From Planctomycetota bacterium (GTDB taxonomy: Bacteria > Planctomycetota > Phycisphaerae > WQYP01), in contig JAJYDW010000022.1 of the NCBI GenBank assembly GCA_021790385.1, forward strand, positions 1-52,339: DNA of 52,339 nt, in the 5' to 3' direction. The notes beneath the pieces are model-generated. The model was not told where the DNA came from, made no database searches, and was given only the letters and a program-made list of their open reading frames with translations. Below are positions 25,143 through 33,556 of the stretch, piece after piece. A program made the position numbers and the translations under genes. Each line of letters opens with the position of its first letter. Positions within the stretch are counted from its first letter, which is position 1.

Positions 25143-26153
25143 ATGAAAGTACTGATCATCGGCGGAACTGGACTGATTTCCACGGGCATCGTCAAGGCTT
25201 TGGCCGGGACGGCTTCCATCACCATCCTGAACCGCGGTAAAACCCACAACCGCCTGCCTGGCGATGTGCGCCGCATTATCGGAGATCGCAATGAAGTGGG
25301 GACATTGGCCAAATGCTTCGGTCCAGGCTCCGCGGAAACCTTTGATGCCGTCATTGACATGATCTGCTTTCAGCGTGCCCAGGCCATGGAAGATGTGGAA
25401 GTATTTGCGGGCAGGACCGGCCATTTTATTTTCTGTTCCACTGTGTGTGCTTATGGGAACACGCAAACGCAAATTCCCACAGCAGAATCGACCGAGCCTC
25501 ATCCGGAGAGCATCTATGGCCAAAATAAACTGGAATGCGAGAAGATATTTCTGCAGGCGCATGCCGCCGGACGACTTCCGGTTACTATTTTCAGACCTTC
25601 GCACACCTTTGGTCCCGGAGCTAACCTCATCAACAATTTGGGCTGGCAGAACGAGTTTATTTCCCGGCTTCGCCAGGGCCGACCGATACTGGTCAGCGGT
25701 GACGGCCATGGACTCTGGCAGAGCGCCTTTTGTGATGACGTGGGAGTTGGGTTTGCCAAAGCCATCGGACGGTATAAAACCATGGGAGAAATATACAACA
25801 TCGTCGGTGGCGATGTTTTCACGTGGGATCAGTATACGCAGCGCATCGCTGCTGCTATAAATGCTCCATCTCCCCGTCTGGTACACGTTGCCACGGATAC
25901 ATTGTTGGAACTCCAGCCACAACGCTATGGCGGACTGGCGGAAATATTCCGCTATCATGGTGTGTACAGCAACGACAAAATTAATCGTGATATCCCTGAA
26001 TATCGCAATGTTACTCCCTTCGCGGAGGCTGTGCGACAAACAGTGGCATGGATGGATGCGCAGCCGCCGCAGGCCAATGGGGCGTCGCCGGAGGACCCTA
26101 TTATCGCCGCAATTTCGGAAATGATCACGCAACTCAAAAATAATTTTTCCTGA
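25143..26153 (+). CDS. NAD-dependent epimerase/dehydratase family protein
   Basis: A 336-residue extended short-chain dehydrogenase. The N-terminal nucleotide-binding motif is MKVLIIGGTGLISTGIVKAL. The catalytic pair is Y125-x3-K129 in SIYGQNKLECEK, with Ser in the FCSTVCAYG segment. It probably acts on a nucleotide sugar; the sequence does not settle which. A clear AAAGGAG precedes the ATG. It stands between the UbiA-family gene and a secreted protein gene. Confidence 0.87.
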   Translation: MKVLIIGGTGLISTGIVKALAGTASITILNRGKTHNRLPGDVRRIIGDRNEVGTLAKCFGPGSAETFDAVIDMICFQRAQAMEDVEVFAGRTGHFIFCSTVCAYGNTQTQIPTAESTEPHPESIYGQNKLECEKIFLQAHAAGRLPVTIFRPSHTFGPGANLINNLGWQNEFISRLRQGRPILVSGDGHGLWQSAFCDDVGVGFAKAIGRYKTMGEIYNIVGGDVFTWDQYTQRIAAAINAPSPRLVHVATDTLLELQPQRYGGLAEIFRYHGVYSNDKINRDIPEYRNVTPFAEAVRQTVAWMDAQPPQANGASPEDPIIAAISEMITQLKNNFS

Positions 26154-26207
26154 TATTCGGTACCAGAATGTGGCACCCGCAATCGGGTGATCTCATGACC
26201 AGCAAGG

Positions 26208-28274
26208 ATGACTTTGATGCACAAGACCCGTTTGTTTTCCACGGCCATCTTTTTATGTTTACTCATGAGTGCGGCCAGGCCACGCCTGACACGTGCGGCT
26301 GTGCTGGGCAGCGGCTGGCTGTACCGGTTGCCATTGAAGGTGCAGGTACTGCACTGCGGAGCACCCGGGGTCAATATTGCCTGGGCCAGGTTTTATACCA
26401 ACTCTACCCGGCTGCCTGACGGCAATGATTTGCGCGTGACGACGGCGGGACGTTTAATTTTACCCATGCGCATCCTGCATATATCCCGCAATGATGATCG
26501 TGTGCAACTGGCGTTTGAAACTCCTTCAAGTGGTACATATTACGTATGGTGGGGAAATCCGCATCCAGGGGCGGCTGCACCAATTCTTAAGATTGATCGC
26601 GGCGTATGGTTGCGTCTATTTCATTTCCGGGCGGGTGGAAGCAGATCCTGGCAGGCTCTGGCGGATCGTATTGGCCAGGCCCGGGCGTACGCATCATACT
26701 TTGTTCCCCGTATTTTCATCGGATTCAATCCAGCAGGTCAAAATGGGCGGGCCATGTCGCTTGGCGAGTCGTGGCTGAAAATACCCAAGGCCGGCAACTA
26801 TAATTTTGCCTTTGATGCCAATGGAGTTGGATACTTTAATCTGGATGGGCATAACATTTTGCTCAAATCATGGCGCAGCGGAATGTATGGCCGAGTTCGC
26901 TTTCATCGCCGGGTGAAGCTCAAAGTCGGTTGGCACCGCGTGGTCATAGGGGCGATCAATTACTGGGGACAGATCGGCATGGCTCTGGATTGGATGCCGC
27001 CCGGTACCAGGGCGTACAGCCCGGTGCCGAAAAATCTGTATGCGCCCATCGCCCGGGCCAGTGTGGGGCGGCTGCAAAAAATCGGGCAGACCTATGCGGC
27101 TGATTTTGCGATTCATCCTGAGGCCCAGGTGTTTGTACCACCCGCCTATTACTTTCAGCGATTTGCTTTTCAAGCCCTGGTACCCGCCTCCTTTTCGCCG
27201 CATGTAAAATGGAGATTTTCTGATGGACAAATGGCCACTGGCCTGCGTGTGGAACATGAGTTTCTAACTCCCGGGGTCTATACGATTCAGATGACCGTAC
27301 AACAGGGTGCCAGGGAGTTCACGACTACTCGGCGCATTCGCATTCGCAGTGTTCTTTATCAGATGTATCCATTTCCTCCGGCCGATCCTTTGGTGGTAGT
27401 AGCCCGGATTCTCAAGAGTTATAATCTGACTGGCCTTGATGCCCGGCAACTCGCCCGTGGTGTGCGATTTTATCGACGGTATAACACCTTCCCAGGACTC
27501 ACACGCTGGGGCCGCGCCTGGGCCACAAATCGCCAACCGGAAACGGAAAAGTCCGCTTTGCGTATTGCTGGAATTCTGGTCAAAGCGGCATTGGCCAACA
27601 AAAAATATTCCTGGGCAGCACAGGTGGACCTGCTGGCCAGCCAAAAACCACTCACGCAGGAAGCCAAGGCCCGCCTGCTGACCAACTACGTAATAACAAC
27701 CTGTAATTACACCACCCGTGCGTCCAGAGCGTATGCCGCCGCCAGAAAATTTCTGGATCAGAACGTCAATCTGTCTGCTGTGGTCCGTCACGTGGTCTTA
27801 ACCGCAATGGCATACGCCGCGGTAGCCAATGGCAATGGTGCACTGGCGGTCAGGCTGGCTAAACAGGCCGGTCTAGGAGTGGATAAGCCGTATAGACAGC
27901 AAGAAATCCAGGAAGGGGTCCTGGCCCGAAATATCGAAAGCTATATTCTGACGGGACATTTTGATACCGCCCGCCAACTGATCAATCAATGGGAGCTTGA
28001 TTACCCCCGCGCCATTATCAAAGGATACACGCGATTACTGCGTATGAAACTGCTGGTAGCCGAGGGCCGTCCGCTTATCGCCGCTAAAATTGGGGTGCAA
28101 TATGTGAACGCCCTGCCGGCATCATTCTACAGTGCCGAGCTTTTATACCGGGCAGCCTTAGCCTTGAAGCTAGGCGGAAAAACTGGTGCCGCCAACAGTA
28201 TCATGATCCGATTAAAACATGATTATCCTGAATCACCTTACGGGCTGAAACTGGCCAAACAACTTGATAAATGA
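26208..28274 (+). CDS. large secreted protein with PA14-like, PKD-like and helical-repeat regions
   Basis: A 688-residue exported protein. A signal peptide covers about residues 5-30. Residues about 150-260 (SWLKIPKAGNYNFAFDANGV, YFNLDGHNILLKSW) look like a PA14-type ligand domain. About 320-380 is a PKD-like domain (VKWRFSDGQMATGLRVEHEF, TPGVYTIQMTVQ). The remaining ~300 residues are helical and resemble TPR-type repeats (RAYAAARKFLDQNVNLSAVV; NALPASFYSAELLYRAALAL). Start is ATG 26208 or 26217; AAGG precedes the second. Probable cell-envelope role in binding carbohydrate or protein partners; no enzymatic motif is seen. Confidence 0.7.
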   Translation: MTLMHKTRLFSTAIFLCLLMSAARPRLTRAAVLGSGWLYRLPLKVQVLHCGAPGVNIAWARFYTNSTRLPDGNDLRVTTAGRLILPMRILHISRNDDRVQLAFETPSSGTYYVWWGNPHPGAAAPILKIDRGVWLRLFHFRAGGSRSWQALADRIGQARAYASYFVPRIFIGFNPAGQNGRAMSLGESWLKIPKAGNYNFAFDANGVGYFNLDGHNILLKSWRSGMYGRVRFHRRVKLKVGWHRVVIGAINYWGQIGMALDWMPPGTRAYSPVPKNLYAPIARASVGRLQKIGQTYAADFAIHPEAQVFVPPAYYFQRFAFQALVPASFSPHVKWRFSDGQMATGLRVEHEFLTPGVYTIQMTVQQGAREFTTTRRIRIRSVLYQMYPFPPADPLVVVARILKSYNLTGLDARQLARGVRFYRRYNTFPGLTRWGRAWATNRQPETEKSALRIAGILVKAALANKKYSWAAQVDLLASQKPLTQEAKARLLTNYVITTCNYTTRASRAYAAARKFLDQNVNLSAVVRHVVLTAMAYAAVANGNGALAVRLAKQAGLGVDKPYRQQEIQEGVLARNIESYILTGHFDTARQLINQWELDYPRAIIKGYTRLLRMKLLVAEGRPLIAAKIGVQYVNALPASFYSAELLYRAALALKLGGKTGAANSIMIRLKHDYPESPYGLKLAKQLDK

Positions 28275-28324
28275 AGCCACGGTTGTCGGAACGGGTAAAC
28301 TGGATATCGTCCGCAGTGAGTGCA

Positions 28325-28353
28325 TCGACGCACGGCGTTGGGGCGGTTAAAAT
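28325..28353 (+). promoter_or_regulatory. putative leaderless promoter
   Basis: TCGACG (28325-28330), 17 bp and TAAAAT (28348-28353). The next ATG (28360) is 6 nt after the -10 box and has no SD. Confidence 0.4.
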
Positions 28354-28359
28354 AAATAC

Positions 28360-28950
28360 ATGACACAGGGCAATTTAATTAACCAGACTTGGGAAATTGG
28401 CCGGAGCAATGCCCAATGCGGCAGTTGCATGACGGCGCTGGCAGCGGGTACAGCTTGTTGGGCTACGCTGGTCGAAATTGACGCGGCATCTGCTGAAAAG
28501 TCCACGAGCCGGGGGCCACTGGGGCGGTTTGCCCGGCGGGACTTTTGCGAGGCCTGCTGGCAGACCGGACGGCGCCCGGAGGCTCCGATGGTCATGTTTT
28601 CCTACTGGAAAACTACGATTCCGGAGACCCAACAGAAGAAGAAGCTTTTTGTAGATGATGGCGTTTTGTTGGACTTATTCCATCGACTTGAATCACGCAC
28701 CGAATCAGCGGATATTCAATTCCGATTTGTGCTGGCCCTGCTGCTGATGCGCAAGAGGCTTATCAAGTATGAGGGTACTGAACCGCCCGTAGAGACTGAT
28801 GGCACCGCAAACGGCACCGTTTCGGAAATCTGGCGAATGGTGCTCCGCAATTCCGGCCAAGCCGTGCGAGTGATAAATCCGCATTTGACCACGGAACAAA
28901 TCGGGGAAGTATCCGAACAGCTTTCCTCCATCCTGGCAGAGGAAGTATAG
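28360..28950 (+). CDS. zinc-binding conserved hypothetical protein
   Basis: A 196-residue cytoplasmic protein. The N-terminal part holds two CxxC knuckles, Cys20-GS-Cys23 and Cys63-EA-Cys66, probably one zinc site. A predicted helical part follows (FRFVLALLLMRKRLIKYEGT). The style is that of a planctomycete-specific conserved family, but I cannot name it and propose no function. It converges with the HtrA-like pair. Confidence 0.7.
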   Translation: MTQGNLINQTWEIGRSNAQCGSCMTALAAGTACWATLVEIDAASAEKSTSRGPLGRFARRDFCEACWQTGRRPEAPMVMFSYWKTTIPETQQKKKLFVDDGVLLDLFHRLESRTESADIQFRFVLALLLMRKRLIKYEGTEPPVETDGTANGTVSEIWRMVLRNSGQAVRVINPHLTTEQIGEVSEQLSSILAEEV

Positions 28951-29019
28951 CAGGCGGCCGACGGTGCAGACGCGGTGGAATTGACCGATTATCTGACCGC
29001 GGGACAATATCTCAAGCGG

Positions 29020-30468
29020 TCATTGCAACCCGATCCGGCAGACTGCGGTATTGCCATCAGGCTTGATCACAACGAAGACCACATCGCCACTGGCAGCTTT
29101 TTGAACGGCGGCGTGAAGCTGCTTTTGGAAGCTTGCGGCGTTAATCACCGGCTGATCGTTTATTTTGGTGATGATGTAGCCCACCCTCAAAGGTGTGCTG
29201 CCCAGCGAAACTGGTGCTCCACTTTTTATGAGGGCCACCATGACTCCGCGTTGTTTAGCGGGCAACTTACGGATGTAGGTGTCATCAAATACCAGGTTTC
29301 GTGTCACCAATCCAAGCTGGTGGTTGTAGTAATGCTTCTTTTGGGATGCCAAAATCGGCATCACACCAATAGTCGCATGCAGGGTGAGGGTTTTAGTTCC
29401 GTTGCGGAGGATTCCCAGGGTAATTTTTTCTCCGGGATGCATACGCCGCATGCACCTCTCAAACCATGCCAGCGTCAAATCAGGTACCGGGGAGGTACTG
29501 AAAGCTTTCCCGTCAATGGTTAAGATAATATCCTGACCTTTTAGCCCCGCTTTTGCGGCCGGCATGCCGGGAATCACTGATCCAACCACCACGCCGCCGG
29601 CTTGTTTAACCTTGTAGAGTCGGCGGAGCGCCGGCTTCAGGCCCACCAGTCCCACCACACCCAACCAGGGCCGCTGAACATGAAAACGCTTGTGGGGTAC
29701 TTTCGTGAGTGCAGTTTTTATGTCGGAATATGTAACGAACAGTGGATCTTGTTCAGGATCGTTGATGCTTACGGGGGCGGCATGACCGGCAATGCTCAAT
29801 TCCACGGTTGTGCCCTGACTGGGTAAGGTGATGCCGACGAGTTGGCCTGTGTGATAGTCGAAAACCGGGCTGTTGACGCAGGTCAGTCCAAAAGTTGCAG
29901 TATCGCATACCTGGTGAATAAGGGTTACCTTGGCCTTGATGCGGCTGATGCCTATATACGGATCGTACCCCAGCTTTTTGGAGAGCAGTCCGACTGAAAA
30001 GACCCGTTGGGCCAGAGTGGGGGTGCCACCATCGACCACGGGCAATGGTGGCAGGTTCAACGGCTTGAGCGCCTTAATATAACAGAAGCTGTTATCCGAT
30101 GTGCGCCCCAAAAATTCTGCCGGAATTTTGCGAAGCGTTCCGCGCGGAATACGGATGACCAGATGATGAACATAAGCCAACGGCAGTTCATCGGGCAGCA
30201 GGCTTCCGGAAACAAGCACTACACCACCCTTGGTAAGCACAATTCCCTGCCCGGAAACCTTGCTGGTTTTATGCAGTTCATTTTCCGCGGTATATTCTAC
30301 AATAACCAGGCTTTTAGATATCCTGCCAACCGCGGTCACCATGTCAGAATGAACCGCTCCAAAGCTCACTGCTGACCCTGTCCAGAATGTCAAAATAGCG
30401 GGCACGGCGATGGTAAACATACGCCTCAACAATGTCTTAACCGAGCTGATTAATAAAATTTTAAGCAT
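29020..30468 (-). CDS. degenerate HtrA-like (trypsin plus PDZ) exported protein
   Basis: A 482-residue exported protein related to DegP/HtrA and to its upstream neighbour. After a signal sequence (to about residue 37) comes a trypsin-like domain in which the catalytic His position reads VLVSGS instead of VLTNFH, and the Asp position reads SDNSFCYIK instead of WTDLALVQM. The Ser loop GNSGGP is replaced by VNSPVF. It therefore seems proteolytically dead. Two PDZ domains follow (RPWLGVVGLVGL...SVIPGMPAAKAGLKGQDII; VALIKSGAPVSLGSTPLRVG). It lies 51 nt downstream of the intact paralog, so both may be co-expressed, perhaps as a regulatory or substrate-binding partner. Confidence 0.78.
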   Translation of the reverse strand: MLKILLISSVKTLLRRMFTIAVPAILTFWTGSAVSFGAVHSDMVTAVGRISKSLVIVEYTAENELHKTSKVSGQGIVLTKGGVVLVSGSLLPDELPLAYVHHLVIRIPRGTLRKIPAEFLGRTSDNSFCYIKALKPLNLPPLPVVDGGTPTLAQRVFSVGLLSKKLGYDPYIGISRIKAKVTLIHQVCDTATFGLTCVNSPVFDYHTGQLVGITLPSQGTTVELSIAGHAAPVSINDPEQDPLFVTYSDIKTALTKVPHKRFHVQRPWLGVVGLVGLKPALRRLYKVKQAGGVVVGSVIPGMPAAKAGLKGQDIILTIDGKAFSTSPVPDLTLAWFERCMRRMHPGEKITLGILRNGTKTLTLHATIGVMPILASQKKHYYNHQLGLVTRNLVFDDTYIRKLPAKQRGVMVALIKSGAPVSLGSTPLRVGYIITKINDQPVINAASFQKQLHAAVQKAASGDVVFVVIKPDGNTAVCRIGLQ

Positions 30469-30519
30469 AAAAGTCCTTCACAATATTGGGAGCACCATTC
30501 GTTTGGTATCTCACACCAC

Positions 30520-31986
30520 TTATCTTGTCGACGAAAAACTGATGACCAGAGTTCTTTCACTGCGGCCACGGCGGATAAGCACCGCGGCAGACTGTTTCTT
30601 TTTTCTCAGAACTTTAACTATGGTTTGAAGTTGCCGACTGCCTTTGATGGCAATGCCGTTCACACGCTCGATGATATCGCCGGCTTGAAGATCTGCATTG
30701 TCCGCGGGCGAGCTTGATCGCACCCCGGTCACCAAAACTCCTTGAATCATGGGTAACCGCTGGTTGCGAAGGAAAGGCTTGGTGAGGTTGCGTACTGCGA
30801 TACCCCAACCTTCAATGCCGTGTTGCGGGGAAACAGCGCTTTCCAGTCGCTGCGTTTTCAGGGTGATATCCAGCAATTTTCCACTGGAACCGGAAACCGG
30901 GCGGTCAATAAGGAGGGTAAGCGTGGAATGTACTTTCTGCTCTGCAATAAATCGACGGATGGCCGCAAGCTGCTCCGGAAAGCGGCAATTGGTGGGATGG
31001 CCGTTGACGGAAAGCAAAATATCCTGCGGCTGCAGACCAGCGCCGGCTGCCGGCGAATTGGGATCAACCGATCGGATCAAGACGCCGGCGTGGCCGCTGA
31101 TTTTATAAAAACGGTTCAGGTCGCGCAGAGGTTGCAACTCGACACCAATATAGCTGCGGGTTACATGATGATATTTAAGCAGCGATGGAATGACCGACTT
31201 GGCAACATTGATAGGTATGGCAAATCCCAGATCTGTTGCGGTAGGATCACCGCGCGTGTTAATCCCTATTACTTGGCCTTTAAGGTTGATCAACGGACCG
31301 CCGGAATTGCCGGGATTTATTCCCGCATCGGTTTGCAGCCAGTTGTTGAACCAGCCGGTTTCATAACCGTCGATGGTGCTGGCATTAAAGTAGCGGTCGG
31401 TATTGGAAATAATGCCGCGGGTAACAGTACGGGCAAGGCCGTAAGGCGTGCCCAACGCCATGACGGGTTCGCCCAACTGTACCCGGGAAGAATTACCAAG
31501 TTTGGCCCATCGGAAGCTTAGATGTTTGGCGGCAATTTCCTTCATGTCCATCTGCACCAACGCTAAATCCGTCCAATGATCAGATCCGATGAGTTTCCCA
31601 TGAACGTGTCCTTGATTAGCCAGGGTTATTTCGATTCGACGAGCCCTGCCGGCAACGTGAAAATTGGTCAGCACCTGACCCTGACGATCGATGATGACAC
31701 CACTGCCAATGGCCCGGAAGGATTCCGGCACGCCATTGTTAAAGGTTCGCATGACCACATCAATCCGGACGACTGCCGGCGAAACCAGCGAAAGAGCCCG
31801 GCTTACCCGTGATGATGGACCGGCGTGTATATTCCAGGCCGTGGAGCATCCGGTTAACATGGAAAGCAGGAATATACAGGTTGCCGCCACCAGGAGGCGC
31901 AGGGTTATTGTACCGGTCAAGCCAGCGTCAAATCGCCCCCCAATGGAATATTTTTGCGTTGCGGCTTGGCTTGAATTAAATATCAT
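30520..31986 (-). CDS. HtrA/DegP-like serine protease, lipoprotein
   Basis: A 488-residue envelope serine protease. The lipobox LTGC (Cys47) follows a hydrophobic segment; upstream of it are about 29 extra residues, so a TTG start at about codon 23 would give a shorter and more normal lipoprotein signal. The catalytic triad is complete: His110 (VLTNFHVAG), Asp140 (WTDLALVQMD) and Ser228 (INPGNSGGPL). Two PDZ domains cover about 280-370 and 410-480. It probably degrades or refolds damaged exported proteins in the periplasm. Its downstream neighbour is an inactive paralog. Confidence 0.9.
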   Translation of the reverse strand: MIFNSSQAATQKYSIGGRFDAGLTGTITLRLLVAATCIFLLSMLTGCSTAWNIHAGPSSRVSRALSLVSPAVVRIDVVMRTFNNGVPESFRAIGSGVIIDRQGQVLTNFHVAGRARRIEITLANQGHVHGKLIGSDHWTDLALVQMDMKEIAAKHLSFRWAKLGNSSRVQLGEPVMALGTPYGLARTVTRGIISNTDRYFNASTIDGYETGWFNNWLQTDAGINPGNSGGPLINLKGQVIGINTRGDPTATDLGFAIPINVAKSVIPSLLKYHHVTRSYIGVELQPLRDLNRFYKISGHAGVLIRSVDPNSPAAGAGLQPQDILLSVNGHPTNCRFPEQLAAIRRFIAEQKVHSTLTLLIDRPVSGSSGKLLDITLKTQRLESAVSPQHGIEGWGIAVRNLTKPFLRNQRLPMIQGVLVTGVRSSSPADNADLQAGDIIERVNGIAIKGSRQLQTIVKVLRKKKQSAAVLIRRGRSERTLVISFSSTR

Positions 31987-32116
31987 GTTAAAACCATTGC
32001 TCCATTTTTGAGGACCACCAAAATACAGTGCGCTGCGATGCCTGCGACAAAATGCCCGGCATGTTTTTTTTCATTTTTGCGCGGCATTGTAACTCCTTCC
32101 TCCGGAAGAGTAGTTA

Positions 32117-32497
32117 TTAATTGTTGCCGGTAAGCCGAAAAGCTTTCACCGGTTTATTACAACCATCTACAATCAGCACGTTGGCTTCGTGGCTGGCTGC
32201 CTCTTCCGGAGTCATCATGGCAAATGCCATAATGATGAGTTTTTCGCCCGGCTTCACCAGATGAGCTGCCGCTCCATTTATGCCTATGATGCCCGTACCC
32301 GCGGCACCGACGATAACGTAGGTCTCGAAACGCACACCATTATTGATATCGACTACCAACACTTTTTCGTTGGCCAGCAGTCCACTTTGGGCTAAAAGGT
32401 CACGATCTATCGTGATGCTGCCAACGTAATCGCGATTGGCTTGGGTAACGATCGCCCCATGTATTTTGCATCTAAGCAAGGTTAAAAGCATATTCAT
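32117..32497 (-). CDS. panD: aspartate 1-decarboxylase
   Basis: This makes beta-alanine from aspartate for pantothenate synthesis. It is a pyruvoyl enzyme produced by self-cleavage of a proenzyme. The cleavage site YVGSITID is present; counted from the MLLT methionine at 32491 the bond is Gly24-Ser25, as in other PanD. TGIIGINGAAAHLV and KLIIMAFAMM are also typical. Three starts are possible: 32524, 32497 and 32491, none with a strong SD. It is about 120-135 residues, the usual length. Confidence 0.93.
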   Translation of the reverse strand: MNMLLTLLRCKIHGAIVTQANRDYVGSITIDRDLLAQSGLLANEKVLVVDINNGVRFETYVIVGAAGTGIIGINGAAAHLVKPGEKLIIMAFAMMTPEEAASHEANVLIVDGCNKPVKAFRLTGNN

Positions 32498-32710
32498 TTC
32501 CGCAGCCCGACCGAGGCGAGCCATTCATCTCTTCAAGTCGCACGCCCACAGCCGCAATAGTTTACCGGTTCGGTACGGATATTCCAGTGGCGAAACTTTA
32601 CGCTGGTTTGTTCGGGGCCTGTAACAGTTTATGCTGCCATTTTTCTTGTCTTGGCGAGAATGTAAGCCAAGCGGTTGGCCCGCAGGCGTTCCCAGCGGTC
32701 ATCCCTTGTT

Positions 32711-32726
32711 GTGCAGGCTTCCAGCC
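32711..32726. repeat. dispersed repeat, copy 1
   Basis: GTGCAGGCTTCCAGCC occurs identically at 48351-48366. Both copies are intergenic. Confidence 0.6.
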
Positions 32727-32804
32727 AGTGCTGTCCCGGATTCTGAGATTCCGTGGCATTTTGGTGGCATTTTTTAAGGCGTTACGTTTGGCGGAGCGGG
32801 CCAA

Positions 32805-32883
32805 CTGGTGTCATGTGGGGAGTGCGGCCGATTCGGCGCATGCAGCGGCGTGGCCGACCTTGGCACTGCAGCGATGACACCAG
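32805..32883. repeat. 79-bp imperfect inverted repeat
   Basis: CTGGTGTCAT (32805-32814) and ATGACACCAG (32874-32883) are exact reverse complements. Inside, AGTGC (32821-32825) pairs with GCACT (32864-32868), so a long interrupted hairpin or cruciform is possible. It lies just beyond the 3' end of the AraC-type fragment. Function unknown. Confidence 0.5.
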
Positions 32884-32907
32884 GTATTTCCGCTGCCACC
32901 GGCGTTC

Positions 32908-33303
32908 CTATTCAGAAAGCTGTACTCCCTCTCGCCAATCGCGCGGTGTTACCCCAACCTGTTGATGAAAAATCCTGCTGAAATGGTTCCGGCTGGCAAA
33001 ACCGCTTAAGTCGGAAATGCGCTCCATTTTCATGGAAGTTTCGCGCAATAACTGCTTGGCGCGTTCCACGTGTGCACGCCAGATTTCCTGCTGGGGTGAG
33101 CGACCAAAATTGCGTTTGAAGCCCATTTCCAGTTTGCGCCGCGAGATGACTGTGTGGTCCAGAATTTCTTCAACGGTTATTGGCCGAACGGGGTTTTCCT
33201 GGATGTACCGGGCAGCAGCGGCAATGTCGGGGGCATCCACCACTAGAAAATCAGAGGAATGTCGAACCACCAGCGGCACCCACAGACCCTGGAAAAACCA
33301 GGC
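32908..33303 (-). pseudogene. XylR-type AraC-family regulator, DNA-binding domain only
   Basis: The frame encodes the C-terminal AraC/XylS DNA-binding domain (two HTH: EEILDHTVISRRKLEMGFKR and ISDLSGFASRNHFSRIFHQQ, then VGVTPRDWR) plus the linker that in XylR-type regulators joins it to an N-terminal LacI-like sugar-binding domain (VVRHSSDFLVVDAPDIAAAA). The roughly 270-residue sensor domain is missing: an in-frame TGA stands at 33306-33304, and nothing like a sensor domain is seen further upstream on this strand. The first possible start is GTG at 33279. It may be a pseudogene or a rare stand-alone regulator. Confidence 0.7.
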
Positions 33304-33460
33304 TCATCCCATGCTCCGGGCCGGCAACATCCGTTATGAACTCTCCGAGCGTGACCATGCCATCACCTGGCTCCTATACCCTTGCCATACACCACGGTGG
33401 CAAGTAGCCCAACACCACGGCACCGCACGATTCCGAATATTGCCACAGAGTGCACGGAGG

Positions 33461-33489
33461 TTGACATGGATCAGGCGCAGAAGTAATTT
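33461..33489 (+). promoter_or_regulatory. putative promoter of the second LacI regulator
   Basis: TTGACA (33461-33466), 17 bp and TAATTT (33484-33489), about 67 nt upstream of the ATG at 33557. Confidence 0.5.
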
Positions 33490-33556
33490 GTCTCTTAACT
33501 GTATAGAGGAAGTCTTTTTAGGCAATGGCCTTGGCGTGACGCCGACTGGGGAAAAA

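Larger units (their letters stand above)
32525..32907. other. 383-bp intergenic region with repeats
   Basis: No gene is seen. It contains a 16-bp sequence repeated at 48.35 kb (32711-32726) and a large imperfect inverted repeat (32805-32883), listed separately. Confidence 0.5.

Noticed and set aside
30820..31521. 233-codon frame on the plus strand
   Set aside because: Antisense to the HtrA-like protease gene with its intact catalytic triad.
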